Source of the DNA: Micromonospora sp. AMSO31t
GTDB taxonomy: Bacteria; Actinomycetota; Actinomycetes; Mycobacteriales; Micromonosporaceae
Assembly (NCBI RefSeq): GCF_008868175.1
Contig: NZ_WBKT01000014.1
Coordinates: 1 to 64,000 of the forward strand
DNA length: 64,000 bases
Direction: 5' to 3'
A program made the translations under genes and the position numbers. The notes under the pieces were generated by a model, which searched no databases, had not been told where the DNA came from, and saw only the letters and a list, made by a program, of their open reading frames with translations. Numbering within the stretch: the first letter of the stretch is position 1; every line of letters begins with the position of its first letter. This document shows, piece after piece, positions 36,006 to 44,464 of this stretch.

Positions 36006-37808
36006 TCAGGAGGCGGTGTCGGTCAGGGCGGGGGAGCGGTCCAGGTGCGGCCCGGCCGGCCCCGGGCGGCCGAAGTGCCAGCCCTGCCCGGCGTCGCAGC
36101 CGATCGCGCGCAGCCGGGCGGCCTGGTCGGCCGTCTCCACCCCCTCGGCCGTGACGGTCAGGCCGAGGGCGTGCGCCAGGGAGACCAGCGAGGCGAGGAT
36201 GCGCTCGTCGGTGCGGCTGCGCGGGTCGCCGGCCGGTGCGCGCAGCCCGGCCACGAACTCGCCGGCCACCTTCAGCTCGCTCACCGGCAGGTCCCGCAGG
36301 TACGCCAGGTTGCAGTAGCCGGTGCCGAAATCGTCGATGGCCACGCGTACGCCCAGGTCGGCCAGCACCCGCAGGGCGCGGACCGGCTCCGCCACGGTGC
36401 TCATCATGGTGCTCTCGGTGATCTCCAGCTGCAGCCGTTCGGCGGGCAGGCCGGTGTGCCCCAGCACCCCCTGCACCTCCTGGACGAGGCCGGGCCGGTG
36501 CAGCTGGCGGACGGCGAGGTTGACGCTGACGAACGGCGCGCCGGCCGGCCCGGCCGCCCAGGTGCGCGCCTCGCGGCACGCCTCGGCGAGCACCCAGCTG
36601 CCGAGCCGGACGATCAGGCCGGTCTCCTCCGCGAGCGGGATGAAGCTGTCCGGGCGGAGGACGCCCAGCTCCGGGTGGCGCCAGCGGACCAGCGCCTCCA
36701 TGCCCACCACCCGGCCGTCGCGCAGCCCGGTCAGCGGCTGGTAGTCGAGGTAGAACTCGCCCCGGTCCAGCGCGGCGGGGATCGCCGCGGAGAGGGCGTA
36801 GCGGGCCAGGTCGCTTCGGTTGCGGTCGGCGTCGAACAGCGACCAGCGGGCCCCGCCGGCCGCCTTGGCCCAGTGCAGGGTGCTGTCGGCGGCGCGCATC
36901 AGCTCCAGCGGCGAGGTGCCGGCCACCTGCCGCTCCACGATGCCGATGCTGGCCGATACGGTCAGCTCGTGCCCGTCGACCAGCGCCGGCTCGCTCACCG
37001 CGGCCAGGGCCGCCTCGGCCACCTTCACGACGTCCTCGGTGCAGCCGGTGCGCTCGACCAGGATGACGAACTCGTCGCCGCCCAGCCGGGCCACCAGGTG
37101 CTCGCCGAGCGCCCGGCGCAGCCGCCGGGCCACCGACACCAGCAGCGCGTCGCCGACCTGGTGGCCGAGGGAGTCGTTGACCACTTTGAACCGGTCCAGG
37201 TCGAGGAAGCACACCCCGATCCGGTCGGCGCCCCGCCCGGCCGCGGTGATGGCGGCGGTGAGCCGCTCGGTGAACAGCGTGCGGTTGGGCAGGTTGGTCA
37301 GCGGGTCGTGGGTGGCCTGGTGCCGGAACCGGGCCTCGCTGTCCCGCAGCGCGCGTTCGGCCTGGGCCCGGGCCATCATGGCGGCCCGCCGGATGGCCTC
37401 CTGCTCGTCCAGCGTGCGGTCGCGCAGGGCGCGGGCGTACCCGGTGGCGACGGTGGCCAGCAGGCGAGCCATCCGGTCCTCGACGTCGTCGACGGCCAGG
37501 TCGAGATCCCGTACGAGGCGGAGCTGGATCACCTCGATGGTGCGGCCGAGCCCCTCCGCGGAGGCGATGTGCGACTGCACCAGCTCGGCGCCGACCTGCT
37601 GGCCGATCCGCAGGTCGAACGGGTCGGCGCGCAGGGCCAGCGCCAGCCGCTCGGTGAGCCGCTGGAGCAGCGCCTCCAACTGGGCCTGGGTCAGCGGCAG
37701 GTAGCTGGTCCCGGAGACCGCCTTGGCCCAGGCCCGGGCGAAGGCGCCGGGGCGGGAGCGGGTGGTGGCGGTGGCCCCGTCGTCACCCACCGAGCCGCCC
37801 GACGCCAC
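36006..37808 (-). CDS. GGDEF-EAL bifunctional c-di-GMP protein
   Basis: 600-aa cytoplasmic protein. The N-terminal 170 residues are helical, ending in a coiled coil (LDEQEAIRRAAMMARAQAERAL). GGDEF follows (ARLGGDEFVILVER) with the full catalytic motif; an RxxD inhibitory site is not at the usual place (ALGEH instead). The EAL domain keeps all metal/catalytic residues I can check: EALVRW, VSVNLAVRQL, LEITES, DDFGTG, ELKVAGEF, TAEGVET and AGQGWHFGRP. So both synthesis and breakdown are possible. GTG 37808 overlaps the preceding methyltransferase by 26 bp, in the same direction. Ends 6 bp from a converging regulator gene, no terminator between. Confidence 0.9.
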   Translation of the reverse strand: MASGGSVGDDGATATTRSRPGAFARAWAKAVSGTSYLPLTQAQLEALLQRLTERLALALRADPFDLRIGQQVGAELVQSHIASAEGLGRTIEVIQLRLVRDLDLAVDDVEDRMARLLATVATGYARALRDRTLDEQEAIRRAAMMARAQAERALRDSEARFRHQATHDPLTNLPNRTLFTERLTAAITAAGRGADRIGVCFLDLDRFKVVNDSLGHQVGDALLVSVARRLRRALGEHLVARLGGDEFVILVERTGCTEDVVKVAEAALAAVSEPALVDGHELTVSASIGIVERQVAGTSPLELMRAADSTLHWAKAAGGARWSLFDADRNRSDLARYALSAAIPAALDRGEFYLDYQPLTGLRDGRVVGMEALVRWRHPELGVLRPDSFIPLAEETGLIVRLGSWVLAEACREARTWAAGPAGAPFVSVNLAVRQLHRPGLVQEVQGVLGHTGLPAERLQLEITESTMMSTVAEPVRALRVLADLGVRVAIDDFGTGYCNLAYLRDLPVSELKVAGEFVAGLRAPAGDPRSRTDERILASLVSLAHALGLTVTAEGVETADQAARLRAIGCDAGQGWHFGRPGPAGPHLDRSPALTDTAS

Positions 37809-38595
37809 CCATGAAGACCGCCTGCGCCGCGTTCTCGGCGTGCTCCGGGGCGTCCGGCCGCCACTGCGGCACCCAGACCACGCCCGGGTCGACCAGCTCG
37901 AAGCCGGCGAACAGCGCGGTCAGCTCGGCGCGGCTGCGGATGAAGAGCTGGTTGTCGGTGCGCCGGTAGACCCGCTCGGCCTCGGCTCGCTCGCCGGTGC
38001 CGGCCCGGCCGTCGTCGCTGGCCTGCGACATGACCAGGTAGCTGCCGGGGGCCAGCGATGCGCGCAGCGTCCGCAGGAACTCCTCCGGGCGGTCGGCGTC
38101 GGGGATGAAGTGCAGCACCGCCACGATCATCACGGCGACCGGCTCGGAGAAGTCCAGCAGCCGGAGGACGTCGGGATGGCGGAGGATCGCCTCCGGCCGG
38201 CGCAGGTCCTCCTGGACCACCACGGCCCGGTCGTTGCCGGCCAGGATCTCCTGGCTGTGCGCCACCGCGACCGGGTCGACGTCGACGTAGACCACCCGGG
38301 ACTCCGGGTCGATCCGCTGGGCGATCTCGTGCACGTTGCCCACGGTCGGGATGCCGGAGCCGATGTCGAGAAACTGGCGTACGCCGGCGTCGGCCAGGAA
38401 CTGCACGGCCCGGCGGAGGAAGGCCCGGTTGGCCTGGGCCATCAGCGGGGCCTCCGGCACCGCCTCGACCATGGCGCGGGCGGCGGCCCGGTCGGCCGCG
38501 AAGTTGTGCGAGCCGCCGAGGTAGTAGTCGTACATGCGGGCCACGCTGGGGCGCTCGATGTCGATGGTCTCGGGTGCCCAGTCCGGCCGCTGCAT
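37783..38595 (-). CDS. SAM-dependent methyltransferase (DUF574/PF04672 type)
   Basis: 270-aa protein of the actinobacterial PF04672 family. IERPSVARMYDYYLGGSHNFAADR is the family's N-terminal signature and FLDIGSGIPTVGNVHEIAQ the SAM-binding motif I (residues about 74-92); VVYVDVDPVAVAHSQ is motif II. ATG 38595 is preceded by AAGGGG. No methylated substrate is known for this family, which is multicopy in actinomycetes. Its 3' end overlaps the GGDEF-EAL gene start by 26 bp, so they are likely one transcript. Confidence 0.9.
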   Translation of the reverse strand: MQRPDWAPETIDIERPSVARMYDYYLGGSHNFAADRAAARAMVEAVPEAPLMAQANRAFLRRAVQFLADAGVRQFLDIGSGIPTVGNVHEIAQRIDPESRVVYVDVDPVAVAHSQEILAGNDRAVVVQEDLRRPEAILRHPDVLRLLDFSEPVAVMIVAVLHFIPDADRPEEFLRTLRASLAPGSYLVMSQASDDGRAGTGERAEAERVYRRTDNQLFIRSRAELTALFAGFELVDPGVVWVPQWRPDAPEHAENAAQAVFMGGVGRLGG

Positions 38596-38740
38596 GCGCT
38601 TGCCCCTTTGTGTCGGCGACGCGCGGGGGTCACCGCCGCGCGGATCACCCGGGTATTCTGCCCGCCCGCCGTCCCGGTGCAAAGACCGTCGTCGCTCCGC
38701 GTCCGGCCCCTCACCGTACGCGGTCGCGGGGTGCCGGAAT

Positions 38741-38785
38741 GCCGGAGAGGCCCGCGTCCGGCGTGCGGACGGGGGCCTCTCCGGC
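38741..38785 (-). terminator. Terminator after the second response regulator
   Basis: GCCGGAGAGGCCC and its exact complement 19 nt apart, with an inner CGTCCG/CGGACG stem. Ends the minus-strand kinase-regulator unit before the methyltransferase promoter. Confidence 0.75.
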
Positions 38786-38805
38786 GTCGAGCTGGCGGGA
38801 CGCCG

Positions 38806-39474
38806 TCAGAACTTCGGCGCGTCCGGGGCCTCCAGCAGCCCCAGCCGCAGCGCGGTCATCAGCGCCTGGGCACGGTTGGCGGCGCCGAGCTTCTCGTAGA
38901 GCTTCGAGATGTGCGTCTTGGCGGTCGACTCGCTGACGAACAGCTGCTTGGCGATGCCGGCGACGCTCATGCCGTCGGCCAGCAGCCGCAGCACCTGACC
39001 CTCGCGCGGGGAGAGCTGCGGACCGGACGGGGCCAGCCGCCGCTTCATCGCCTCGGCCAGGTCCGCCGCGGTGAACGCGCTGGGGGAGGAGGCGGCGTGC
39101 CGCGCGGCGGCCACCACCTCGTCCGCCGGGGCGGTCTTCGGTACGAACGCGCTCGCCCCCGCCTCCAGGGCGCCGAAGAGCTGGTCGTCGCCGGCGTACA
39201 TGGTGAGCACGACGATGCCCATCGACGCGCTGGACTTGCGCAGGGCGCGGGTTGCCTCCAGGCCGCTGCCGTCGGGCAGCCGCAGGTCCATGATCACGAC
39301 GTCCGGCTGGAGCGCGCCGGCCTGGCGCACGCCCTCCGCGGCCGTGGCGGCCTCGCCCACGACCTCGAACTGCCGGTCCCGCTCGAAGGCGTGCCGCAGA
39401 CCCTTACGGATCAGATCGTGATCGTCGACAAGGAGAACCTTGGTCCGGGTGGCCGGTGTCGGGCTAGTGGTCAT
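38806..39474 (-). CDS. LuxR/NarL-family response regulator
   Basis: 222-aa regulator. Receiver: VLLVDDHDLIRKGLRHAFER with DD, phosphoacceptor Asp in VVIMDLRLPDGSGLEATR (near 60), Lys in SAFVPKTAPADE. LuxR helix-turn-helix: LSPREGQVLRLLADGMSVAGIAKQLFVS then ESTAKTHISKLYEKLGAANR. ATG 39474 lies 7 bp after the kinase stop, so the two are co-translated. More similar in style to DevR/NarL than the regulator at 35325, whose helix-turn-helix differs. Target genes not evident. Confidence 0.93.
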   Translation of the reverse strand: MTTSPTPATRTKVLLVDDHDLIRKGLRHAFERDRQFEVVGEAATAAEGVRQAGALQPDVVIMDLRLPDGSGLEATRALRKSSASMGIVVLTMYAGDDQLFGALEAGASAFVPKTAPADEVVAAARHAASSPSAFTAADLAEAMKRRLAPSGPQLSPREGQVLRLLADGMSVAGIAKQLFVSESTAKTHISKLYEKLGAANRAQALMTALRLGLLEAPDAPKF

Positions 39475-39481
39475 CCTCGGG

Positions 39482-41173
39482 TTACTCCCCTTCTGCTGCT
39501 GCGCTGCCGCGCACCTTATCGCGCCGGGGCGAGGAGCCGAGTACCACCGCCACGGTCGTGCCGCTGGGTTGCCGCGGCCTGATCTCCAACCGGCCCCGGA
39601 TACGTTCCGCCCTCTCGGCCATGATCGCAAGACCGTAGTGCCCGTCGGGGCGCTGGTCACCGATGCCGTGACCGTCATCCGACACTTCAATTTGCGCGTA
39701 CGGGGGGTCCACCTCGCAGGTGACCCACAAATTCGCCGCCCCGGCGTGCTTGCGCGCGTTGGTCACCGCCTCCTGCGCGATGCGCAGCAACTCGGCCTCC
39801 GTGGCGGCGGGCAGGCGGGCGGTGGATTCGTCCAGGGACAGGTGCACCCGCAGGCCGCCCGAGGCGCCGACGGTGCGGGCGTACTCGGCGATGGCGGCGG
39901 CCAGGCCGCCGTGCCGGTCCACCTCGCTGCGCAGCTCGAACAGGCTGAGCCGCAGCTCGGTGATCACCCGGGTGACCTCCTGCCGCAGCGTGCGCAGCGA
40001 GTCGGCGGTCTCCTCGGCGTCGTCGTGCACGGTGGCGAGGGCGTTGTCGATGCCGTACCCGACCATCACCAGCTCCTGGGCGACCCCGTCGTGGATCTCC
40101 CGGGCCAGCCGCTGCCGCTCCTCGTTGGTGGCCAGCGAGCGCACCTCGTCGAACAGCAGCGCGGCCTCCAGGCGCAGCGCCGCCGGGCCGGTCAGCGCGG
40201 TCACCCGGGAGACCACCGGCGGCGGGTACGCGTGCGCGGCGTCCGCCTCGACGACCACCAGGCCGACCGTGCGCACGCCCGCGACCAGCGGCACGATGAG
40301 CGCCGAGACCTCGCCGGACTGCCGGGAGCGGGCCTGCGAGCGGGCCGAGGTGGTCGGCTGCTGGCTGGCCCAGGCGTCGGCGATGGCCGAGTCCGCGTCG
40401 AGCGTGGTCTCCCAGTCCACCCGGTCCGCGCCGATCTGGGCAAGCACCACGAGCCGGCCGCCGCCGCTGGCCGACAGCACCGCGCCCCGGTCGGTCTTCG
40501 CCACCACCCGCAGCTCCTCCAGCAGGTGCTCGGAGATGCCGCCCGGGTCCAGGGTGGCGCCGGGGAGCTGGCGGGCGACCGTGCGCAGCTGGGTGAGCAG
40601 CCGGGTGGCCTCCGCGTACGGCTGGGGTTTGCCCTCGCCGCGCACCCGCATCACCCGCTGCAGCATGCCGGCGGTGTAGAGGCCGAGGCCGGCCAGGATC
40701 AGCCACTGCGCGCAGACCGTCAGGTAGCCGAGCTGGCCGAGCTGCGGCTCGCCGCCGACCTCGGTGAAGGCCGCGCTGACCAGCAGGGTGGCCGCCGACA
40801 CCACGAGCAGCGCCGCCCCCTCGCGGAACCGGCGGCGCAGCGCGGTCACGGTGACCGGCACGGCGAGGTACGGCAGCACGGCCGAGGCGCCCAGCCCGCC
40901 GGTGACCCCGGTGAGGTGGGTGTCGGCGGCGACCTGGCTGGCGGCCAGACCGAGGACCACCACCTCGGCGAAGCGGCTGATCGGGGCGAGCAGGCGGTGC
41001 TGCGGCGCCAGCACGGCGGGCAGCCCGGCGACGCCGAGCAGGGCGATCCACCACAGCTGGGTGGCGTCGCGGGTGGCGAACAGGGTCAGGGCGGCGACCA
41101 GCGCGAGCAGGACCGCGCGCGCCGCGGCCGCGAGGGGCTGCGTCTGCGGTGGGCTGGGTGTGGAGGCGGGCAC
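39482..41173 (-). CDS. GAF-containing sensor histidine kinase
   Basis: 563-aa kinase. Residues about 20-180 contain five or six hydrophobic helices, then a GAF-like domain (about 215-350: VLSASGGGRLVVLAQIGADRV, then ALIVPLVAGVRTVGLVVVEAD). The HisKA_3 phosphoacceptor is in AREIHDGVAQELVMVGYGI (His near 379), followed by N-box NARKHAG and G-box DDGHGIGDQRPDGHYGLAIM. GTG 41173 lies 7 nt after a TACCAT box and just inside the end of the upstream acyl-CoA ligase transcript. Pairs with the regulator at 38806. The GAF domain hints at a small-molecule, redox or light ligand; no haem Cys or His set is obvious. Confidence 0.92.
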   Translation of the reverse strand: MPASTPSPPQTQPLAAAARAVLLALVAALTLFATRDATQLWWIALLGVAGLPAVLAPQHRLLAPISRFAEVVVLGLAASQVAADTHLTGVTGGLGASAVLPYLAVPVTVTALRRRFREGAALLVVSAATLLVSAAFTEVGGEPQLGQLGYLTVCAQWLILAGLGLYTAGMLQRVMRVRGEGKPQPYAEATRLLTQLRTVARQLPGATLDPGGISEHLLEELRVVAKTDRGAVLSASGGGRLVVLAQIGADRVDWETTLDADSAIADAWASQQPTTSARSQARSRQSGEVSALIVPLVAGVRTVGLVVVEADAAHAYPPPVVSRVTALTGPAALRLEAALLFDEVRSLATNEERQRLAREIHDGVAQELVMVGYGIDNALATVHDDAEETADSLRTLRQEVTRVITELRLSLFELRSEVDRHGGLAAAIAEYARTVGASGGLRVHLSLDESTARLPAATEAELLRIAQEAVTNARKHAGAANLWVTCEVDPPYAQIEVSDDGHGIGDQRPDGHYGLAIMAERAERIRGRLEIRPRQPSGTTVAVVLGSSPRRDKVRGSAAAEGE

Positions 41174-41180
41174 GTGACGG

Positions 41181-41186
41181 ATGGTA
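41181..41186 (-). promoter_or_regulatory. -10 box, GAF-kinase gene
   Basis: TACCAT on the minus strand, 7 nt before GTG 41173, in the 14-bp gap and last codons of the acyl-CoA ligase gene. Suggests independent, leaderless expression. Confidence 0.45.
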
Positions 41187-41187
41187 G

Positions 41188-42993
41188 TCAGCCTCGGTAG
41201 ATGTCCGCGATCTCCGCCGCGTACGTCTTGTGGACGACCTGCCGCTTGACCTTGAGCGAGGGGGTCAGCTCGCCGGTCGCCTCGGTGAAGTCCTGCGGCA
41301 GGATACGGAACACCTTGATGGCCTCGGCCTTGGAGACCGACTGGTTGGCCTGGTCGATCGCGGTCTGCACCTCGGCCCGCAGCGCCTCGTTCCCGCGCAG
41401 CTCCGCGACGCTGGTGTCCTCCGGGAAGCCGTGCGCGGCCAGCCACTTCGGCAGCGCCTCCTCGTCGATGGTGACCAGCGCCGCGATGAACGGCTGCCGG
41501 TCGCCGACCACGAGGCACTGGCTGATCAGCGGGTGCGCCCGCACCTGGTCCTCCAGGACGGCCGGGGCGACGTTCTTGCCGCCGGCCGTCACGATGATCT
41601 CCTTCTTGCGGCCGGTGATGCAGAGGTAGCCGTCCTCGTCGAGCTGCCCCAGGTCGCCGGTGCGGAACCAGCCGTCGGCGCTCAGCGCCTCGGCGGTGGC
41701 CGCCTCGTTGTGCCAGTAGCCCTGGAACACGATCTCGCCGGCGATCAGGACCTCGCCGTCGTCGTCGATCTGGATGGTGACGCCGGGCAGCGGCCGGCCG
41801 ACCGAGCCGATCCGGGTGTGCCCGGGCAGGTTCGCGGCGGCGGCCGGCGCCGTCTCGGTGAGGCCGTAGCCCTCGCAGATGGTCACCCCGATGCCGCGGA
41901 AGAAGTGCCCGAGCCGGGCGCCGAGCGGGGCGCCGCCGGAGATGGCGTCCCGGCAGCGGCCGCCCATCGCGGCCCGCAGCTTGCGGTAGACCAGCTTGTC
42001 GAAGAGCGCCTGCTGGGCGCGCAGCCCCAGGCCCGGCCCGTCGGGGGTCTCCAGCGCCTCGCTGTAGGCGATGGCGACCTTCTCGGCCCGGTCGAAGATC
42101 TTGCCCTTCCCGTCGGCCTCGGCCTTCTGCCGCGCGCCGTTGTAGACCTTCTCGAAGACCCGGGGTACGGAGAGCACGAACGTGGGCTTGAACTCCTGCA
42201 GCTCGCCGACCAGGTTCTTGGTGTCCGAGCAGTGCGCCATGGTGGCCCGGGCCTGCACGACGCCCACCTGGATGAGCCGGGCGAAGGCGTGCGCCAGCGG
42301 CAGGAAGAGCAGGGTGGAGGCGCCCTGGCGGAACAGGTTCGGCAGCACCGGAACGGCGTTGGCGATGTCGGCGTAGATGTTGCGGTGGGTCAGCACGCAG
42401 CCCTTGGGGCGGCCGGTGGTGCCGCTGGTGTAGATGATGGTGGCGATGTCGTCGGCCTTCAGCGTCGAGCGGCGTACCTCGACGTCGGCCGGGTCGACCG
42501 CCGCGCCGGCGGCGACCAGCTCGTCCACCGCGCCCAGCTCGATCTGCCAGACCTCGCGCAGTTCGGGCAGCCGGTCGCGGACGCCGGCGACCAGGGTGGC
42601 GTGCGCGGTGCTCTCCACCACCACGGCGACCGCGCCGGAGTCGGCGAGGATCCAGGCGGCCTGCTCGGCGCTGGACGTCTCGTAGATCGGCACGGTGACC
42701 GCGCCCGCGGCCCAGATCGCGTAGTCGAACAGGGTCCACTCGTAGCGGGTGCGGCTCATGAGCCCGACCCGGTCACCGGGGGTCACACCGGCCGCGACCA
42801 GGCCGCGGGCCACCGCGACGACCTCGTCGCGGAACTGCCGGCAGGTCACGTCGACCCAGGCGCCGACGGTGCCCTCGGCGCGCCGGACGAACTGCACGGC
42901 GTCGGGGGCGACCTCGGCGTTGTCCCAGACCGGGTCGGTCAGGTTGGCCGCGTCGCCGACGGTGACGATCGGCGGAACGGAGAACTCGCGCAC
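41188..42993 (-). CDS. Long-chain fatty acid-CoA ligase (FadD15-like)
   Basis: 601-aa AMP-forming ligase that activates long-chain fatty acids as acyl-CoA. P-loop YTSGTTGRPKGCVLTHRN (about 185-202), EGYGLTETAPA (A5 motif), DGWFRTGDLGQLDEDG (A7/A8) and the catalytic Lys near the C-terminus in NQSVSKAEAIKVF. Start GTG 42993 has GAGGGAG five bases upstream; GTG 42999 is two codons longer. In several actinobacteria the same ligase sits beside the SRPBCC-glucokinase cluster, as here, with the cluster divergent. Possible roles: fatty acid recycling or envelope lipid supply. Confidence 0.92.
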   Translation of the reverse strand: MREFSVPPIVTVGDAANLTDPVWDNAEVAPDAVQFVRRAEGTVGAWVDVTCRQFRDEVVAVARGLVAAGVTPGDRVGLMSRTRYEWTLFDYAIWAAGAVTVPIYETSSAEQAAWILADSGAVAVVVESTAHATLVAGVRDRLPELREVWQIELGAVDELVAAGAAVDPADVEVRRSTLKADDIATIIYTSGTTGRPKGCVLTHRNIYADIANAVPVLPNLFRQGASTLLFLPLAHAFARLIQVGVVQARATMAHCSDTKNLVGELQEFKPTFVLSVPRVFEKVYNGARQKAEADGKGKIFDRAEKVAIAYSEALETPDGPGLGLRAQQALFDKLVYRKLRAAMGGRCRDAISGGAPLGARLGHFFRGIGVTICEGYGLTETAPAAAANLPGHTRIGSVGRPLPGVTIQIDDDGEVLIAGEIVFQGYWHNEAATAEALSADGWFRTGDLGQLDEDGYLCITGRKKEIIVTAGGKNVAPAVLEDQVRAHPLISQCLVVGDRQPFIAALVTIDEEALPKWLAAHGFPEDTSVAELRGNEALRAEVQTAIDQANQSVSKAEAIKVFRILPQDFTEATGELTPSLKVKRQVVHKTYAAEIADIYRG

Positions 42994-43170
42994 CTGCACT
43001 CCCTCGTGCTCGCACTGGCCGGCCCGGCCGTGGTCGGCTCTGTCGAAACCTACCCGGCCGCCTCCGGGGAGGAGGTAGGGAGGTTGCCCGCCCGGCTGGT
43101 GGGACAGGGCCCCCGCCGGGCGCGCCGCGACGGGCGGGGGTGGAGCGGCACGGGCCGGCCCGCCGCCGGG

Positions 43171-43176
43171 TAGCCT
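43171..43176 (+). promoter_or_regulatory. -10 box, SRPBCC gene
   Basis: TAGCCT followed by six C, then ATG 43183. Exact TANNNT-N6-ATG pattern with no purine-rich ribosome site. Confidence 0.55.
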
Positions 43177-43182
43177 CCCCCC

Positions 43183-43638
43183 ATGGCGGACTCCTCCACC
43201 CAGTCGATCCTCGTCGGCGCGTCACCGGACCGGGTGGCCGCGGTCATCTGCGACTTCGCCCGCTACCCGGAGTGGGCCGAGGCGGTGCGGCGGGCCGAGG
43301 TGATCGAGGAGTACGAGGACGGTTACGCCAGCCAGGTCCGGTTCACCATCGACGCGGGCGTGATGGCCGACGAGTACGTGCTGGCCTACGAGTACGCCGA
43401 GGACATCTCCCGGATCGAGTGGCACCTCGTGGCGCCCTCGAAGATGCAGAAGTCGCAGCGCGGGTCGTACGACCTCGTCGACAACCCGGACGGAACGACC
43501 ACGGTGACCTACACCCTCGAGGTGGAGCTGTCCGTGGGGATGCTCGGCATGTTTCGCCGCAAGGCCGAGAAGATGATCATGGATGCGGCGTTGAAGCAGC
43601 TCAAGCGCCGGGTAGAAGCACTCGGTGCGGCCCACTGA
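43183..43638 (+). CDS. SRPBCC (START/polyketide cyclase-like) protein
   Basis: 151-aa single-domain protein of the SRPBCC/START superfamily, a deep cavity that binds hydrophobic ligands. Conserved pattern DRVAAVICDFARYPEWAEAVRRAEVIE then RIEWHL, and C-terminal helix MFRRKAEKMIMDAALKQLKRRVE. Family members carry lipids or act as cyclases. Leaderless start at ATG 43183. A Cys-rich protein gene follows 41 bp later. Downstream ROK glucokinase and EEP protein are conserved companions in actinobacteria; the functional link is unknown. Confidence 0.88.
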   Translation: MADSSTQSILVGASPDRVAAVICDFARYPEWAEAVRRAEVIEEYEDGYASQVRFTIDAGVMADEYVLAYEYAEDISRIEWHLVAPSKMQKSQRGSYDLVDNPDGTTTVTYTLEVELSVGMLGMFRRKAEKMIMDAALKQLKRRVEALGAAH

Positions 43639-43679
43639 CCCGACCGTCGTCCCGGTTGTCACGGTGAAGGAGCCGAACC

Positions 43680-44393
43680 ATGGGCACCACTGATCCGGGT
43701 TCGGCCCGGGAAGAGGCCGAGCGCCTCGTCGCCATGCTGCTGGCCAGCGCGAAGCTGGCCGCCGCCACGCCCGGTTCCGGCCCCTGGGGCCCGCTGGGCG
43801 GGATCCTCTCCGGTGTCCTCGGTCACACCCCGGGCGGCGACTCGTCCACCGCGTCCGGCGCCGGTGCGCGTTTCGCCACCGGCTCGCAGGAGTGCTGTGT
43901 CTGCCCGGTCTGCCGGGGTATCGCGGCGTTGCGCGATCCGAGTCCGGAATTCGCCGAGCGGCTCGCGACGGGCGCCGGCGACCTGGCCGCCGGCGTGGCC
44001 AGCCTGCTGCGGGCGTTCACCCCGCCCGAGCCGGCCGGTCCGGGCGGCCCCACGACGCCGGGCGGGTCCGACGGGGCGGCCGCTCCGACCGGGGCGGGGG
44101 ACCACGTGTGGCGCGAGGCGACCCGCACCGGGCATGATTCTCAGCCGGCACCCGAGCAGGACGTGTGGTCCGCCGCCACCCGGGGGGAGGGCGCGGCCGA
44201 GGAGGGTGCCGTCGACGGCTCCAGGTCGTGGCGTGGCGCCAGCCGCGCCGAGCTGGAGTTGTCGGAGCCGCCCGCCGATGCCGCCGGGCCGGACGTGCCG
44301 GCGCCGAGCCGGCCGCCGGCCGGCCGGCCCGTGGTGCCCGCCTCGCGGGCGTCCGGCGAGGTGGGCGAGGACGCACCAGGCGACGGGGCCTGA
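43680..44393 (+). CDS. DUF5304-like protein with Cys cluster and disordered tail
   Basis: 237-aa protein, no known function. Residues about 1-45 are helical (REEAERLVAMLLASAKLAAA); a cysteine cluster ECCVCPVCRGIAALR lies at about 70-84 and suggests a zinc or iron-sulfur site (C-x-C-x2-C); after a short helix the last 120 residues are Pro/Ala/Gly/Asp-rich and probably unstructured. ATG 43680 follows AAGGAG by seven bases. It is located between SRPBCC and glucokinase genes, an arrangement seen in Streptomyces. A scaffold or redox-sensing role is guesswork. Confidence 0.75.
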   Translation: MGTTDPGSAREEAERLVAMLLASAKLAAATPGSGPWGPLGGILSGVLGHTPGGDSSTASGAGARFATGSQECCVCPVCRGIAALRDPSPEFAERLATGAGDLAAGVASLLRAFTPPEPAGPGGPTTPGGSDGAAAPTGAGDHVWREATRTGHDSQPAPEQDVWSAATRGEGAAEEGAVDGSRSWRGASRAELELSEPPADAAGPDVPAPSRPPAGRPVVPASRASGEVGEDAPGDGA

Positions 44394-44464
44394 CCACCGG
44401 ACATCCCGGGATCGCACGGCCGGTTCGGCCGCGCCGGGCAGCACAGCAGAGGGGAGTGGCAGCG

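Noticed and set aside
36000-43000. Biosynthetic gene cluster (MMPL, acyl-CoA ligase, methyltransferase, regulators)
   Set aside because: No polyketide, peptide-synthetase or other core biosynthesis gene; the genes are separate units of housekeeping type.
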